64,000 nt of DNA, taken from Sedimentimonas flavescens. Lineage in GTDB: Bacteria > Pseudomonadota > Alphaproteobacteria > Rhodobacterales > Rhodobacteraceae. This document shows, in pieces, positions 49,769 through 58,632 of this stretch; positions within the stretch are counted from its first letter, which is position 1, and the number at the start of each line of letters is the position of its first letter. The notes below the pieces were generated by a model. That model was given only the letters and a program-made list of their open reading frames with translations. It did not search any database and was not told the origin of the DNA. Location of the stretch: the NCBI RefSeq assembly GCF_019264375.1, contig NZ_JAHVAI010000005.1:62001-126000 (forward strand). Reading direction: 5' to 3'. A program made the translations under genes and the position numbers.

Positions 49769-50308
49769 ATGGCGGCGCGGGTCTATATCACCGGCGCCGC
49801 AGGATCGGGGACCTCGTCTTTGGGGCGCGCGCTGGCCGAAAGCCTGGGCGTGCCGCATCTTGATACCGATGATTTCTACTGGGCGCCCTCTGATCCGCCC
49901 TTCACGCTCAAGCGCCCGGTGCCTGAGCGTCTCTCGCTGATGGCGCAGGCGGCGGGGCCGGATGGCGGTTGGGTCTTGTCGGGCTCGGCTGACAGTTGGG
50001 GCGATGGGTTCATTGCCGGGGCCGATCTGATCGTGTTTCTGGTGACGCCGACACCGGTCCGCCTGATGCGTATTCGCAAGCGCGAGATCGCAAAGTTCGG
50101 TGACCGGGTGCGCGAGGGCGGCGACATGCATCGCAACCATGGCGCGTTCCTGACCTGGGCCGCCTCGTATGACGATCCCTATTTTGGCGGGCGCAGTCTG
50201 CAACGCCACCGCAATTGGCTTGAAGGGCAGACCACGCCGGTGCTGGAGTTGTCGGGCGCGCGTCCGACGGCGGAGCTTGCGCAGGAATGCCTATCGCGTC
50301 TTGGCTGA
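49769..50308 (+). CDS. Small P-loop NTPase, adenylate-kinase-like
   Basis: A 179-residue protein with a Walker A GAAGSGTSSLGRALAE from residue 9 and LDTDDFYWAPSDPPFTLKR near 31, resembling the substrate-binding part of nucleotide or shikimate kinases. WVLSGSADSWGD and LIVFLVTPTPVRLMRIRKRE follow. The threonine in GSGTSS replaces the common lysine (GxGKS/T). The missing Walker lysine is unusual but is known in some members annotated as AAA-family or adenylate kinases. The start ATG is 3 bp after prfB. The substrate is unknown. Confidence 0.7.
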   Translation: MAARVYITGAAGSGTSSLGRALAESLGVPHLDTDDFYWAPSDPPFTLKRPVPERLSLMAQAAGPDGGWVLSGSADSWGDGFIAGADLIVFLVTPTPVRLMRIRKREIAKFGDRVREGGDMHRNHGAFLTWAASYDDPYFGGRSLQRHRNWLEGQTTPVLELSGARPTAELAQECLSRLG

Positions 50309-50760
50309 CGGCTAGAGCTACGACAGCAGCGGTTTTCGGGTGCCCGGGCCAAAGCACATCACGTTCCGGCCGGAGGCATCGGCGTTAGCGGCATTCAACT
50401 CTCCGTCGTCTGCGTCGACGGTCAGGTCGCCATTCAGATTATAGTACAGGTAGTGGTTGCAGCGCGCGGTCGCCGCCCGCACCAGGGTCGCTGACGAGAT
50501 CGTCCCTGGTGGGGGTCAAGGCTGCTGCAGCGCGGGACGCTATTCCAACCCGGGCATTAAAGGGGGCGCTCTTGGTGTCCGCGTCCGGATCGTAGCGCCG
50601 CATTCGACAAGTCCGGATCGCAACGTGAATATGCCGTAGGCCAGCAGACGTGAGACAAACATTCGCGTCTTCAATGCGGTCTCGCCGCTTTGCCCCAATC
50701 TTTTTGTTTGCGAGAGCGCTACCACTGCCCTTAGCGTAAGCAAAAAGCAGGGAGGACACT
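50309..50760. other. Gene-poor 452-bp gap after the NTPase gene
   Basis: No complete gene is convincing here. The left part contains a minus-strand coding-like remnant (50318-50515). In the middle GTCCGGATCG occurs twice, at 50582-50591 and 50610-50619, 28 bp apart. The right end has a good ribosome site (AGGGAGGACACT) for the DUF2189 gene. Base composition is somewhat less GC-rich than the genes around it. It looks like the scar of a lost gene. Confidence 0.4.
50318..50515 (-). pseudogene. Possible 3' remnant of a secreted calcium-binding (dockerin/EF-hand-like) protein
   Basis: On the minus strand, a 65-codon frame between a TGA (50516-50518) and a TAG (50318-50320) has high GC at third positions and a protein-like ending. 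It reads RAATARCNHYLYYNLNGDL, then TVDADDGELNAANADASG, then RNVMCFGPGTRKPLLS. The core N-L-N-G-D-L-T-V-D-A-D-D-G-E resembles a dockerin/EF-hand calcium loop (N, N, D, V, D at the expected spacing). No ATG start exists; a GTG at codon 12 would give a 54-residue peptide. Upstream sequence has stops in this frame. It is either a decayed gene or a chance frame. Confidence 0.35.
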
Positions 50761-51540
50761 ATGACGCATATCGAGGATGGCGGACCATCAGCATTGCCCG
50801 AAATCAGGGACATGCCGGTTGCCCTTATCCCGAGTGTCCTGAGGGCGGGCCTGCGCGACTTTCTGCGCGCACCTGCCTTCGGGTTATTCTTTTCCGCCGT
50901 GTACGTCTTGGGAGGGATCGTACTGTGGCTGGTATTCTCGATGAACGGCCGGGAATGGTGGCTGGTGCCGTTCTTCCTGGGCTTTCCGCTTCTGGCGCCG
51001 TTCGCAGCCATTGGCCTTTACGAGGTCAGTCGGCGGATCGAGGCGGGCGAGCCGCTGCTGTGGCCCTCCGTATTGGGCGTGATCTTCGCACAGAAGGACC
51101 GGCAACTGCCCTCGATGGCGGTCGTGATCCTGCTTCTGTTCATGTTCTGGATGTTCATCGCACATATGACCTTTGCGATGTTCCTGGGGCTTCAGGCGAT
51201 GACCAATGTCTCGACCGACCCGCTTGGGGTGCTTCTCAGCGGAAATGGCCCTGCGATGCTTCTGTTCGGCACGGCGGTCGGTGGAGCCTTTGCGCTGGTG
51301 CTGTTTGCCTTCACGGTGGTCGGGCTTCCGCTGCTGCTGGAACGTGAGGTCGATTTCATCTCGGCGATTATCGTGTCGGTTCAGGCGGTGATGGCGAACC
51401 CGGTCTCGATGATGGTCTGGGCGGGAACGATTGCGGGGCTTTTGTTCCTTGGGATGTTGCCGCTGTTTCTGGGGCTGTTCATCGTGCTGCCGGTCCTCGG
51501 ACACGCCAGTTGGCATATGTACCGCCAGTTGACGGTCTGA
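50761..51540 (+). CDS. DUF2189 family membrane protein
   Basis: A 259-residue integral membrane protein with about six hydrophobic helices. It shows the DUF2189 traits: IPSVLRAGLRDFLRAPAFGLFFSAVYVLGG after a short cytoplasmic head, GFPLLAPFAAIGLYEVSRRIE, and a final HASWHMYRQL motif. The function of the family is unknown; some members are annotated as possible oxidase subunits. A strong site (AGGGAGGACACT) precedes the ATG. It has no obvious operon partner; a bidirectional terminator follows immediately. Confidence 0.88.
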   Translation: MTHIEDGGPSALPEIRDMPVALIPSVLRAGLRDFLRAPAFGLFFSAVYVLGGIVLWLVFSMNGREWWLVPFFLGFPLLAPFAAIGLYEVSRRIEAGEPLLWPSVLGVIFAQKDRQLPSMAVVILLLFMFWMFIAHMTFAMFLGLQAMTNVSTDPLGVLLSGNGPAMLLFGTAVGGAFALVLFAFTVVGLPLLLEREVDFISAIIVSVQAVMANPVSMMVWAGTIAGLLFLGMLPLFLGLFIVLPVLGHASWHMYRQLTV

Positions 51541-51546
51541 AATGAA

Positions 51547-51572
51547 AAAGGGCAGCCGCAGGGCTGCCCTTT
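51547..51572. terminator. Bidirectional terminator between DUF2189 and bactofilin genes
   Basis: An 11-bp perfect stem AAAGGGCAGCC (51547-51557) with GGCTGCCCTTT (51562-51572) and loop GCAG. The minus strand has TTTTT after the stem, making it a strong terminator for the bactofilin gene and a weaker one for DUF2189. Confidence 0.88.
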
Positions 51573-51593
51573 CCAATTCGTTGCCGGGGCCGA

Positions 51594-52088
51594 TCAGGCC
51601 TCGGGGGTGCTCGGCGGGGCCAGCTTGGGGGCGCCGGTGCCCTGAAGCGGGTCGTCCTGACGCTGCACCGAACCTTCGAAATGCGCACCGGATTCGATGG
51701 CGATGGTCTTGTGGATGATGTCGCCTTCGACGCGCGCGGTCGAGGTCAGGCGCACCTTGAGGCCGCGCACGCGGCCCACGACGCGGCCATTCACCACGAC
51801 GTCATCGGCGACAATCTCGCCCTTGATGGTGGCGCTTTCGCCCACGGTCAGCAGATGCGCACGGATGTCGCCCTCGACAACACCCTCAACCTGGATATCG
51901 CCGGTCGTCTTTACGTTGCCGACGATCGTCAGGTCGGACGACAGCACCGAGGCGGCGGGTTTGTTGCGGCTCGTGGGGGCAAAGTCCCCAAGCGGGCGGG
52001 CCGGCGGCGTTGCGTCGGCAGCCTTGGGCTTTTCGGTTTCCGAAGCGGCCTTGGGGCCGGGCTCGTGGATTTTGCTCTTAGAAAACAT
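51594..52088 (-). CDS. bacA: Bactofilin (polymer-forming cytoskeletal protein)
   Basis: Forms nucleotide-independent filaments that localise cell-wall enzymes. The 164-residue protein has a disordered N-terminus (Lys/Ala/Pro-rich, about 1-48). The bactofilin beta-helix core follows (about 49-145: SSDLTIVGNVKTTGDIQVEGVVEGDI, then ATIKGEIVADDVVVNGRVVGRV with its six-residue periodicity), then a Pro/Gln-rich tail. The ATG at 52088 overlaps the stop of the upstream M23 gene by 11 bp, so filament and peptidase are translationally coupled. Confidence 0.93.
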   Translation of the reverse strand: MFSKSKIHEPGPKAASETEKPKAADATPPARPLGDFAPTSRNKPAASVLSSDLTIVGNVKTTGDIQVEGVVEGDIRAHLLTVGESATIKGEIVADDVVVNGRVVGRVRGLKVRLTSTARVEGDIIHKTIAIESGAHFEGSVQRQDDPLQGTGAPKLAPPSTPEA

Positions 52089-53397
52089 CTTTGGCAGCCT
52101 TGATGAATGTCATCGGGTTGGTGGGTGAACCGTCCACCCGGATTTCATAGTGCAGATGCGGCCCCGTGGACCGACCGGTATTGCCCATATCACCGATAAG
52201 CTCCCCGCGCGAGACTTTTTGCCCGGCCTTCACGCGGATTTTGGACAGATGGGCATAGACGGTCGTGATTCCGAACTCGTGCCGGATCTTGATGACGTTG
52301 CCATAGCCGTTCTCCCACCCGGCATCGGTGACGGTGCCGTCGGCCGGGGCGTGAATATCGGTGCCGACACGGCCGGCCAGATCGATGCCAGCGTGCAGAC
52401 GGCCCCAGCGGTAGCCATAGGGCGAGGTGAAACGGAACGAACCCTGTTTGACCGGAAGCGCAAAGGGCAGGCGGTCAACCGCGATGCGATACATGTTCAT
52501 CTCGTCGAGACGGGTCAGGATCTCGTTCGCGCGGTCGGTGTCGGCGCTCAGATCAAGGGCACCTTTCGACGAATAGGCGATCGGCAGCAGCGGGCCGCCG
52601 GTGCCGGAGTAGCCGCGCCGAACCTGCGACAGGATCGAGTCGGGGTTCATGCCTGCGGCCTTGAACATCTTGTTCAGCGGCTCCATCGAGATCTGCACGG
52701 CGCCTTCGAGCGTGGTGAAGATCTCGTCGTTGCGCTCTTCCATCAGGCGCTTCTCAAGGGCGATATCCTCGGCCTCAAGGCGCGCGGCTTCAGCGTCGCG
52801 GGCGGCGGCATCACGCTGCGCGGCGGTGCGGCCCAGAACAGCGGTCAGCATGTCCATCGTCCGGTCCAGATCGTGCACGCGCGCCTCGGGCGACAGGCCT
52901 TTCTGCACGTCCGCGCCATGGGCATCGGCGAGTTCAAGTCGTGCGGTGTCGCGCTCGTTCATGGTGCGGCGCAGGGTGGACTGGATCACGTTGATCCCGG
53001 TTTCCAGCTCGCGCCGCCGCTCTTCCGAGGAAAGCAGCGCGGTCTGCATCTGCGAGACCTGCTCGAGCGCGGTCTGGAAGCGTAGCTGCGCGGCGGAGGC
53101 TTCGCGGGCGCGGGCGTCGCGTTCGCGCGCAAGACTGTCGAGGCGCATCTCAAAGGCTGCTTGCGAGATCGCCGCCTGCTCGCGCGCCGATCCTGAGGAG
53201 ATACGGTCGATGAACAGCAGCGAGGTGGCGAGCACCGACCAGACGAACAGCATGCCGACGGCCCCCAGAGCGGCGGTCTGAGTCAGCGGCCGCAACCGGA
53301 CGAACCGGGTGGAGCTGTCCGATTTCATGAACAGGCGTTGCTCGGGCAGCCAGCGTTCTAGGCTCGAGTTCGCGCGGTCGAGGAGGCGTCTGGGCAA
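52078..53397 (-). CDS. M23 peptidoglycan endopeptidase with coiled coil (LmdC-like)
   Basis: A 439-residue inner-membrane protein with a short basic cytoplasmic head, a transmembrane helix at about 41-63, and a long periplasmic coiled coil (about 70-230, rich in Arg/Ala/Glu heptads). The C-terminal LytM/M23 domain has zinc ligands H335 and D339 (HAGID) and H414/H416 (HLHYE), plus H383. All catalytic ligands are present, so it should be active. The start is TTG at 53397 with an AGGATC site; an ATG at codon 24 is an alternative. It is coupled to bactofilin, matching the bactofilin-M23 pairs known to shape cells. Confidence 0.88.
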   Translation of the reverse strand: MPRRLLDRANSSLERWLPEQRLFMKSDSSTRFVRLRPLTQTAALGAVGMLFVWSVLATSLLFIDRISSGSAREQAAISQAAFEMRLDSLARERDARAREASAAQLRFQTALEQVSQMQTALLSSEERRRELETGINVIQSTLRRTMNERDTARLELADAHGADVQKGLSPEARVHDLDRTMDMLTAVLGRTAAQRDAAARDAEAARLEAEDIALEKRLMEERNDEIFTTLEGAVQISMEPLNKMFKAAGMNPDSILSQVRRGYSGTGGPLLPIAYSSKGALDLSADTDRANEILTRLDEMNMYRIAVDRLPFALPVKQGSFRFTSPYGYRWGRLHAGIDLAGRVGTDIHAPADGTVTDAGWENGYGNVIKIRHEFGITTVYAHLSKIRVKAGQKVSRGELIGDMGNTGRSTGPHLHYEIRVDGSPTNPMTFIKAAKDVF

Positions 53398-53593
53398 ACC
53401 TGTGATCCTGTCTCGTTCGAGGGCAGCGGGCGCAAGGCACCCTTATCGGTGGGCCGGGAAACCGGACCGCCGGAACTGGACAGGGCTTAACAAGTGGCAA
53501 ACCCGTGGCGCAACCGATTTTGCCCGGTCTGCGACCAAGGGTGGCAATTTTTTGGGCGCCATGGGCAGATTCCTGCCGATAGCGGCCCGGATC

Positions 53594-54070
53594 TCAGGCG
53601 AGGGCGCGGGCCGCCTCAAGCACTTCCTCGGCGTGCCCCTTGACCTTCACCTTCGGCCAGACCCGCGCGATTGTGCCTGCGCCGTCGATCAGGAAGGTCG
53701 CCCGCTCGATCCCCATATAGGTGCGGCCATACATGCTTTTCTCGACCCAGGTGCCGTAGCGCTCGCAGGTATCCGAGGCTTCGTCCGAAACAAGGATCAC
53801 GCCGAGTCCGTGCTTGGCGCAGAACTTCTCGTGCTTGGCAGGAGTGTCCTTGGAGATGCCGATCACCACCGCGCCCGCCGCCGCGAACTCCCCGGCGAGG
53901 CGGGTGAAATCCAGTGCCTCGGTTGTGCAGCCCGGCGTGTCGTCCTTGGGGTAGAAGTACAGAACGACCGGTTGCGGGCGCAACGCCGAGAGCGTCAGCG
54001 CGCTTTCGCCCGACCCATTGTCGGTGCGCGGCAGGGTAAAGTCTGGCGCGGTTTCGCCGATGGCTCGCAT
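53594..54070 (-). CDS. bcp: Thioredoxin-dependent peroxiredoxin, PrxQ/BCP type
   Basis: Reduces hydroperoxides in the cytoplasm. The 158-residue protein has the peroxidatic cysteine C48 in FYPKDDTPGCTTEALDF. The BCP resolving cysteine five residues later is replaced by leucine. C84 in KHEKFCAKHGLG is 36 residues away, which matches the atypical PrxQ-beta spacing (as I recall for the Xylella enzyme). C106-region DTCERYG adds a third cysteine. The ATG at 54070 has AGGAGAGG. It diverges from the large AsmA-like gene. Confidence 0.92.
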   Translation of the reverse strand: MRAIGETAPDFTLPRTDNGSGESALTLSALRPQPVVLYFYPKDDTPGCTTEALDFTRLAGEFAAAGAVVIGISKDTPAKHEKFCAKHGLGVILVSDEASDTCERYGTWVEKSMYGRTYMGIERATFLIDGAGTIARVWPKVKVKGHAEEVLEAARALA

Positions 54071-54177
54071 TTGCCTCTCCTTCTGTTGCGGGCGTGGTGC
54101 TAAGGTCTAGGTCGGCGAAACGAATTGTAAACCGTAAAGCCGGACGAAAAGGGGCATATGAAGCCCCATGAGGTGGG

Positions 54178-57100
54178 ATGAGAGACGAGCACGCAGGACA
54201 GGATCGGGCAGATGCCCCGGTTCCGCCGAATGCGCCGACGGCAGGCCCTGGGGGCCCCGCCGGGAGGCGGCCTGCACGCTTCGGGATCTGGTTGCTGCTC
54301 AGCCTGCCGGTGATTGCGCTGGCCGCGATCTTTGCCTTCATGGCGGTGACACATGTGCCGATCCGCCTGCCGGTCTGGGCCGTTGAACGCGTCGAGGCGC
54401 GCGCCAACAGCGCCCTTGAAGGACGGATGCGCGTCTCGCTGGCCGGTGGGGCCGATCTGATCGTCGACGAAGGGGGGGTGCCGCGCGTGCGCTTCCAGAT
54501 GGTCGAGATCACGCGCCCCTCAGGTATGCCTCTGGCGGTTTTCGCAGAGATGCGGGCGACGCTGTGGTCGCAACCGCTGCTGCGCGGCAAGGTTGAGTTG
54601 CGCGGCTTCCGGGTGCGCGGCGCCACGCTTGCGCTACGGCGCATGGCGGATGGGCGGATCGACCTTGATCTGGGCGGCGCGGGGGCGCTGAGCGGGTTGC
54701 AGATCGGCACGCTTTCTGAGGCCACCGATCTGTTCGAGGCGGCGTTCGAGACCTCGGCGCTGAGCAAGGTCGAGCAGATCCTGGCCGAGGATGTCCGCAT
54801 TCGCCTGAACGACGAACGTCTCGGGCGGGTCTGGCAGGTGTCGGAAGGGCGTTTCCGGTTGACGCAAAACCGCGAGCAGATTGCCGTGACGCTCAGCCTC
54901 GACGCCGGGCAGCGCGATGAGCTGCCCGCACAGCTTGCGCTGAGCGCGACGACGCAGAAGAGAAGCAAGGAGGCCAGCTTTGGCGCCGTCGTCACCTCGG
55001 TTCCGGCGCGCGATCTGGCGGTGCAGTCGCCCGCGCTGGCGGTGCTTGGGGTTCTGGATGCGCCGATCTCGGGGTCGCTGCGCTCGGGGCTGGATGCTCA
55101 GGGTCAGTTGAAACTGATGGAGGGCTCGCTCGAGGTTGGCGCGGGGGCGATCAGCCCGGCCGAAGGGGCCATCCCGCTTCCCTTCGCGGGCGGCAAGCTT
55201 TTCCTGAGCTATGACGGAAAAACGCAGCGGGTGCGCGTCTCTGATATGAGTTTCCAAAGTCGTGCGCTGCGCCTGAAGGGTAGCGGTCAGGCGCTTTTGC
55301 GCGATTTTCGCAACGGGCTGCCCTCGGCACTTCTGGCGCAGGTGGCGATCTCGGATCTGCGGCTTGACCCCGAGGGGATATTCGACAAACCCGCGCGCTT
55401 CTCGCAGGGCGCCGCGGATCTGCGTATCAGCTTGTCGCCCTTCAAGGTCGAACTGGGGCAGTTGCAGCTGATCGAGGGCGAGCGGCGGATCAGTGCGCGC
55501 GGCGAGGCCTCGGCCGATGCTGCGGGCTGGCGTGTCGCGCTCGATGCCGGGGTCGATCGCATCGCGCAAGAGGATCTGCTTGCGCTGTGGCCGCGGGCGC
55601 TGGTGCCGCCGACGCGTAAATGGCTGGCGGATAATGTGGCGACGGGTGAGCTGCAAAACGTCCGCGCCGCGGTGCGCCTGGCACCCGAGGCCGCGCCGCG
55701 TCTGGCGCTGAGTTACGAATTCCGGGGCGCGCAGGTGCGTATCCTGCGCTCGTTGCCGCCGGTGCAGGAAGGGCGTGGCTTTGCCACGATCCATGAGTTC
55801 AGCCATGCGCTAATGGTCGAGGAGGGGCATGTGATCGCCCCTGAGGGTGGCCAGATTGAGGTCGCGGACTCGGTGATGGTCGTGCCCGATGTGCGCATCA
55901 AGCCTGCGCCTGCCGAGGTGAAGCTGATCACCCGTTCGCCCATTCCCGCCGCGCTGTCGCTGCTGGATCAGCCGCCCTTCGAGTTCATGACGAAGGCCGG
56001 GCGCACCCCGGACATCGCCGAAGGTTGGGCCGAGGCGCAGACTGAGCTGCGCTTTGTGATGAAACGCAAGATCGCGCCGACCGAGGTGGACTTCGATGTC
56101 ACGGCGCGGCTGACCGACGTGCAGTCCGACAAGGTCGTGCCGGGGCATGTCCTGTCCTCGCCTCTCTTGCGGCTAAGCGCGGATCGGTCGGGCATCGCCA
56201 TTTCGGGGCGTGGCGATCTGTCGGGCACGCGGTTCGACGCGCGCTGGTCGCAACAGTTCGGCCCCGAGAACAAAGGCATCTCGGCTGTCCGGGGCTATGT
56301 CGAGATCACCCCCGAGGGGTTGGAGACCTTCCGCGTGGGGCTGCCCGAGGGCACGGTGTCAGGGGTTGGGTGGGGCTCGCTTGCGCTGGACCTGACGGCG
56401 GGTGCGCCCGCGCGCTACCGGATCGAGAGCGACCTCAAGGGTCTCGGGCTGCGCATCCCGCAGATCGGTTGGTCCAAGCCCGCCGAGGCCAAGGGTAACC
56501 TCAAGGTCGCGGGGCTACTGGGCATGCCGCCGGTGGTCGAGACGCTGGCGCTGCGTGCGCCGGGGCTGAGCGCCGATGGCAAGGTCTCTGTCAAGGCCGA
56601 GGGCGGGCTGGAGCGGGCCGAGTTCGACAAGCTGGTGATCGCGGATTGGTTCGATGGCGGGGCTGCGCTGATCGGGCGCGGCGAAGGGCGGGCTCCGGAT
56701 GTTCAGATCCTGTCGGGCGCGCTTGATATGCGGCGCGCGGCCCTGGGTGGCGGCTCGGGCGGGGCGGGGGGCACAGGCATCAGTGTGGCGCTTGATCGGC
56801 TGACGATCTCCGAGGGGATCGCGCTGACCGGGCTGCGCGGCACCTTCTCGACCCAGGGCGGGCTCAAGGGCACGTTTGCCGGAAACGTCAACGGCGGCGC
56901 GCCGGTAGAGGGCGTCGTGGGCCCGGCGGACAACGGCCGTACCGCGGCGCGTATTACCGCGGCGGATGCGGGGGCGGCCATCGCCTCGGCGGGGATTTTC
57001 AGCAAGGCGCGGGGTGGGGCGCTCGACATGACGCTCTCGCCGGTCGGCGCGCATAGCTACGAGGGGCGCGCCCATGTTGCCAACCTGCGCGTGAAGGATG

Positions 57101-57513
57101 CGCCGGTGCTGGCCTCGATGCTCTCGGCGGCCTCGATCATCGGACTTCTCGAGCAATTGAACGGCGAGGGCATCCTGTTCACCGAGGTTGATGCGGCCTT
57201 CCGCTTGACGCCCGAGGGGTTGAGCCTCACAAGGGGCGAGGCCGTCGGCGCCTCGATGGGCGTCACCATGACCGGCAACTATTACCCCGGCAGCGGACAG
57301 ATCGACATGCAAGGCGTGATATCGCCCTTCTACATGGTCAATGCGATCGGCGGGATCTTCTCGGGGCGGCGCGAGGGGCTATTTGGCTTCACCTACAGCC
57401 TCAGCGGTCAGGTGGCCGCGCCGCGCGTAGCGATCAACCCGCTGTCGATCTTTACCCCCGGCATGTTCCGCGAGATCTTCCGCCGAGAGCCGCCGAAACT
57501 GGAAGCACGATGA
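54178..57513 (+). CDS. Large AsmA-like/DUF3971 envelope protein (YhdP/TamB relative)
   Basis: A 1111-residue protein with a short Pro/Ala-rich cytoplasmic head, one helix at about 36-57, and a long periplasmic region of repeated beta strands. A DUF3971-type middle and an AsmA_2-like C-terminus are recognisable (residues about 1000-1100: [19 protein letters not shown], then [21 protein letters not shown]). AsmA-clan proteins form hydrophobic grooves that carry phospholipids between membranes; by length and layout this is closest to YhdP. The start ATG at 54178 has AGGTGGG. Its stop overlaps the queA start (ATGA). Confidence 0.82.
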   Translation: MRDEHAGQDRADAPVPPNAPTAGPGGPAGRRPARFGIWLLLSLPVIALAAIFAFMAVTHVPIRLPVWAVERVEARANSALEGRMRVSLAGGADLIVDEGGVPRVRFQMVEITRPSGMPLAVFAEMRATLWSQPLLRGKVELRGFRVRGATLALRRMADGRIDLDLGGAGALSGLQIGTLSEATDLFEAAFETSALSKVEQILAEDVRIRLNDERLGRVWQVSEGRFRLTQNREQIAVTLSLDAGQRDELPAQLALSATTQKRSKEASFGAVVTSVPARDLAVQSPALAVLGVLDAPISGSLRSGLDAQGQLKLMEGSLEVGAGAISPAEGAIPLPFAGGKLFLSYDGKTQRVRVSDMSFQSRALRLKGSGQALLRDFRNGLPSALLAQVAISDLRLDPEGIFDKPARFSQGAADLRISLSPFKVELGQLQLIEGERRISARGEASADAAGWRVALDAGVDRIAQEDLLALWPRALVPPTRKWLADNVATGELQNVRAAVRLAPEAAPRLALSYEFRGAQVRILRSLPPVQEGRGFATIHEFSHALMVEEGHVIAPEGGQIEVADSVMVVPDVRIKPAPAEVKLITRSPIPAALSLLDQPPFEFMTKAGRTPDIAEGWAEAQTELRFVMKRKIAPTEVDFDVTARLTDVQSDKVVPGHVLSSPLLRLSADRSGIAISGRGDLSGTRFDARWSQQFGPENKGISAVRGYVEITPEGLETFRVGLPEGTVSGVGWGSLALDLTAGAPARYRIESDLKGLGLRIPQIGWSKPAEAKGNLKVAGLLGMPPVVETLALRAPGLSADGKVSVKAEGGLERAEFDKLVIADWFDGGAALIGRGEGRAPDVQILSGALDMRRAALGGGSGGAGGTGISVALDRLTISEGIALTGLRGTFSTQGGLKGTFAGNVNGGAPVEGVVGPADNGRTAARITAADAGAAIASAGIFSKARGGALDMTLSPVGAHSYEGRAHVANLRVKDAPVLASMLSAASIIGLLEQLNGEGILFTEVDAAFRLTPEGLSLTRGEAVGASMGVTMTGNYYPGSGQIDMQGVISPFYMVNAIGGIFSGRREGLFGFTYSLSGQVAAPRVAINPLSIFTPGMFREIFRREPPKLEAR

Positions 57514-58559
57514 AACTCGACGATTTTGACTTTGATTTGCCCGATGGGCTGATCGCAACGCGCCCGGCCCGTCCGCGCACGGCGGCCAAGCTGCTGGTGG
57601 CGCAGGGCGATACGATCAGCGATCTGCATGTGGCCGATCTTGTGGATCAGTTCCGCGCGGGCGACCGGCTGGTGCTGAACAATACCAAGGTGATCCCCGC
57701 ACGGCTGAATGGAACCCGCAGCCGCATGACCCCGCAGGGCGAGGCGGTTGCCAAGATCGAGGTGACCCTGCTTGAACCCGCGCCGGGGGGCGAATGGGTC
57801 GCGCTGGCCAAGCCGCTGCGCAAGCTCAAGGAAGGCGAGGAGGTGCGCTTTTCCGACGCCCTCTCGGCCACGGTCACGGCGATCGATGCGGGGCAGATGC
57901 GGATCGCCTTCAATCTGACCGGAGCCGATTTCGATGCCGCGCTGGCCGAGGCGGGGGCCATGCCGTTGCCGCCCTATATCGCGGCGCTGCGCGCGCCCGA
58001 TGAGGCAGACAAGACCGATTACCAGACCGTCTTCGCACGCCACTCGGGGGCGGTCGCCGCACCGACGGCCTCACTCCACTTCACGCGCGAGCTGCTTGAG
58101 GCGCTGGCCGCCAAAGGCGTCGCCTTTACCGAGGTGACGCTGCATGTCGGCGCGGGCACCTTCCTGCCGGTGAAGGTCGAGGATGTGACCACCCACCGGA
58201 TGCACGCCGAATGGGGCGAGGTCACCGCGCAGGCCGCCGCCGAGATCAATGCGACCAAGGCCGCCGGAGGGCGCGTCATCCCCGTGGGCACCACCGCCCT
58301 GCGGCTGATCGAAAGCGCCGCCGTTGCCGAGAGGCGGGTCGAGCCCTTCTGCCGCACCACCGACATCTTCATTTACCCCGGCTATCAGTTCCGCATCACC
58401 GACGCGCTGATGACCAATTTTCACCTGCCGAAATCGACGCTGCTGATGCTGGTCTCGGCGCTGATGGGGCAGGACCGGGTGCGTCGAATCTATGAACATG
58501 CGGTCAAAAACGGGTACCGTTTCTTTTCCTACGGGGATGCGTCGCTTTTGATACCCTGA
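57510..58559 (+). CDS. queA: S-adenosylmethionine:tRNA ribosyltransferase-isomerase
   Basis: Adds the cyclopentenediol ring precursor to preQ1-modified tRNA in queuosine synthesis. The 349-residue protein begins [20 protein letters not shown]. It has [17 protein letters not shown] near residue 52, [25 protein letters not shown] near 153, [13 protein letters not shown] near 181 and [18 protein letters not shown] near 305. Length is typical. The ATGA overlap with the upstream envelope gene suggests co-translation. Confidence 0.96.
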   Translation: MKLDDFDFDLPDGLIATRPARPRTAAKLLVAQGDTISDLHVADLVDQFRAGDRLVLNNTKVIPARLNGTRSRMTPQGEAVAKIEVTLLEPAPGGEWVALAKPLRKLKEGEEVRFSDALSATVTAIDAGQMRIAFNLTGADFDAALAEAGAMPLPPYIAALRAPDEADKTDYQTVFARHSGAVAAPTASLHFTRELLEALAAKGVAFTEVTLHVGAGTFLPVKVEDVTTHRMHAEWGEVTAQAAAEINATKAAGGRVIPVGTTALRLIESAAVAERRVEPFCRTTDIFIYPGYQFRITDALMTNFHLPKSTLLMLVSALMGQDRVRRIYEHAVKNGYRFFSYGDASLLIP

Positions 58560-58632
58560 GGTCGTATTTCTGGCTGACGTTTACGATGTGCTGACCTATC
58601 TGCGGCGTTCTGCCTCAAAAAGGAGTTCTCCG

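Noticed and set aside
50457-50639. 60-codon plus-strand frame in the gap before the DUF2189 gene
   Set aside because: No ribosome site and no similarity; the minus-strand frame in the same area is more protein-like.
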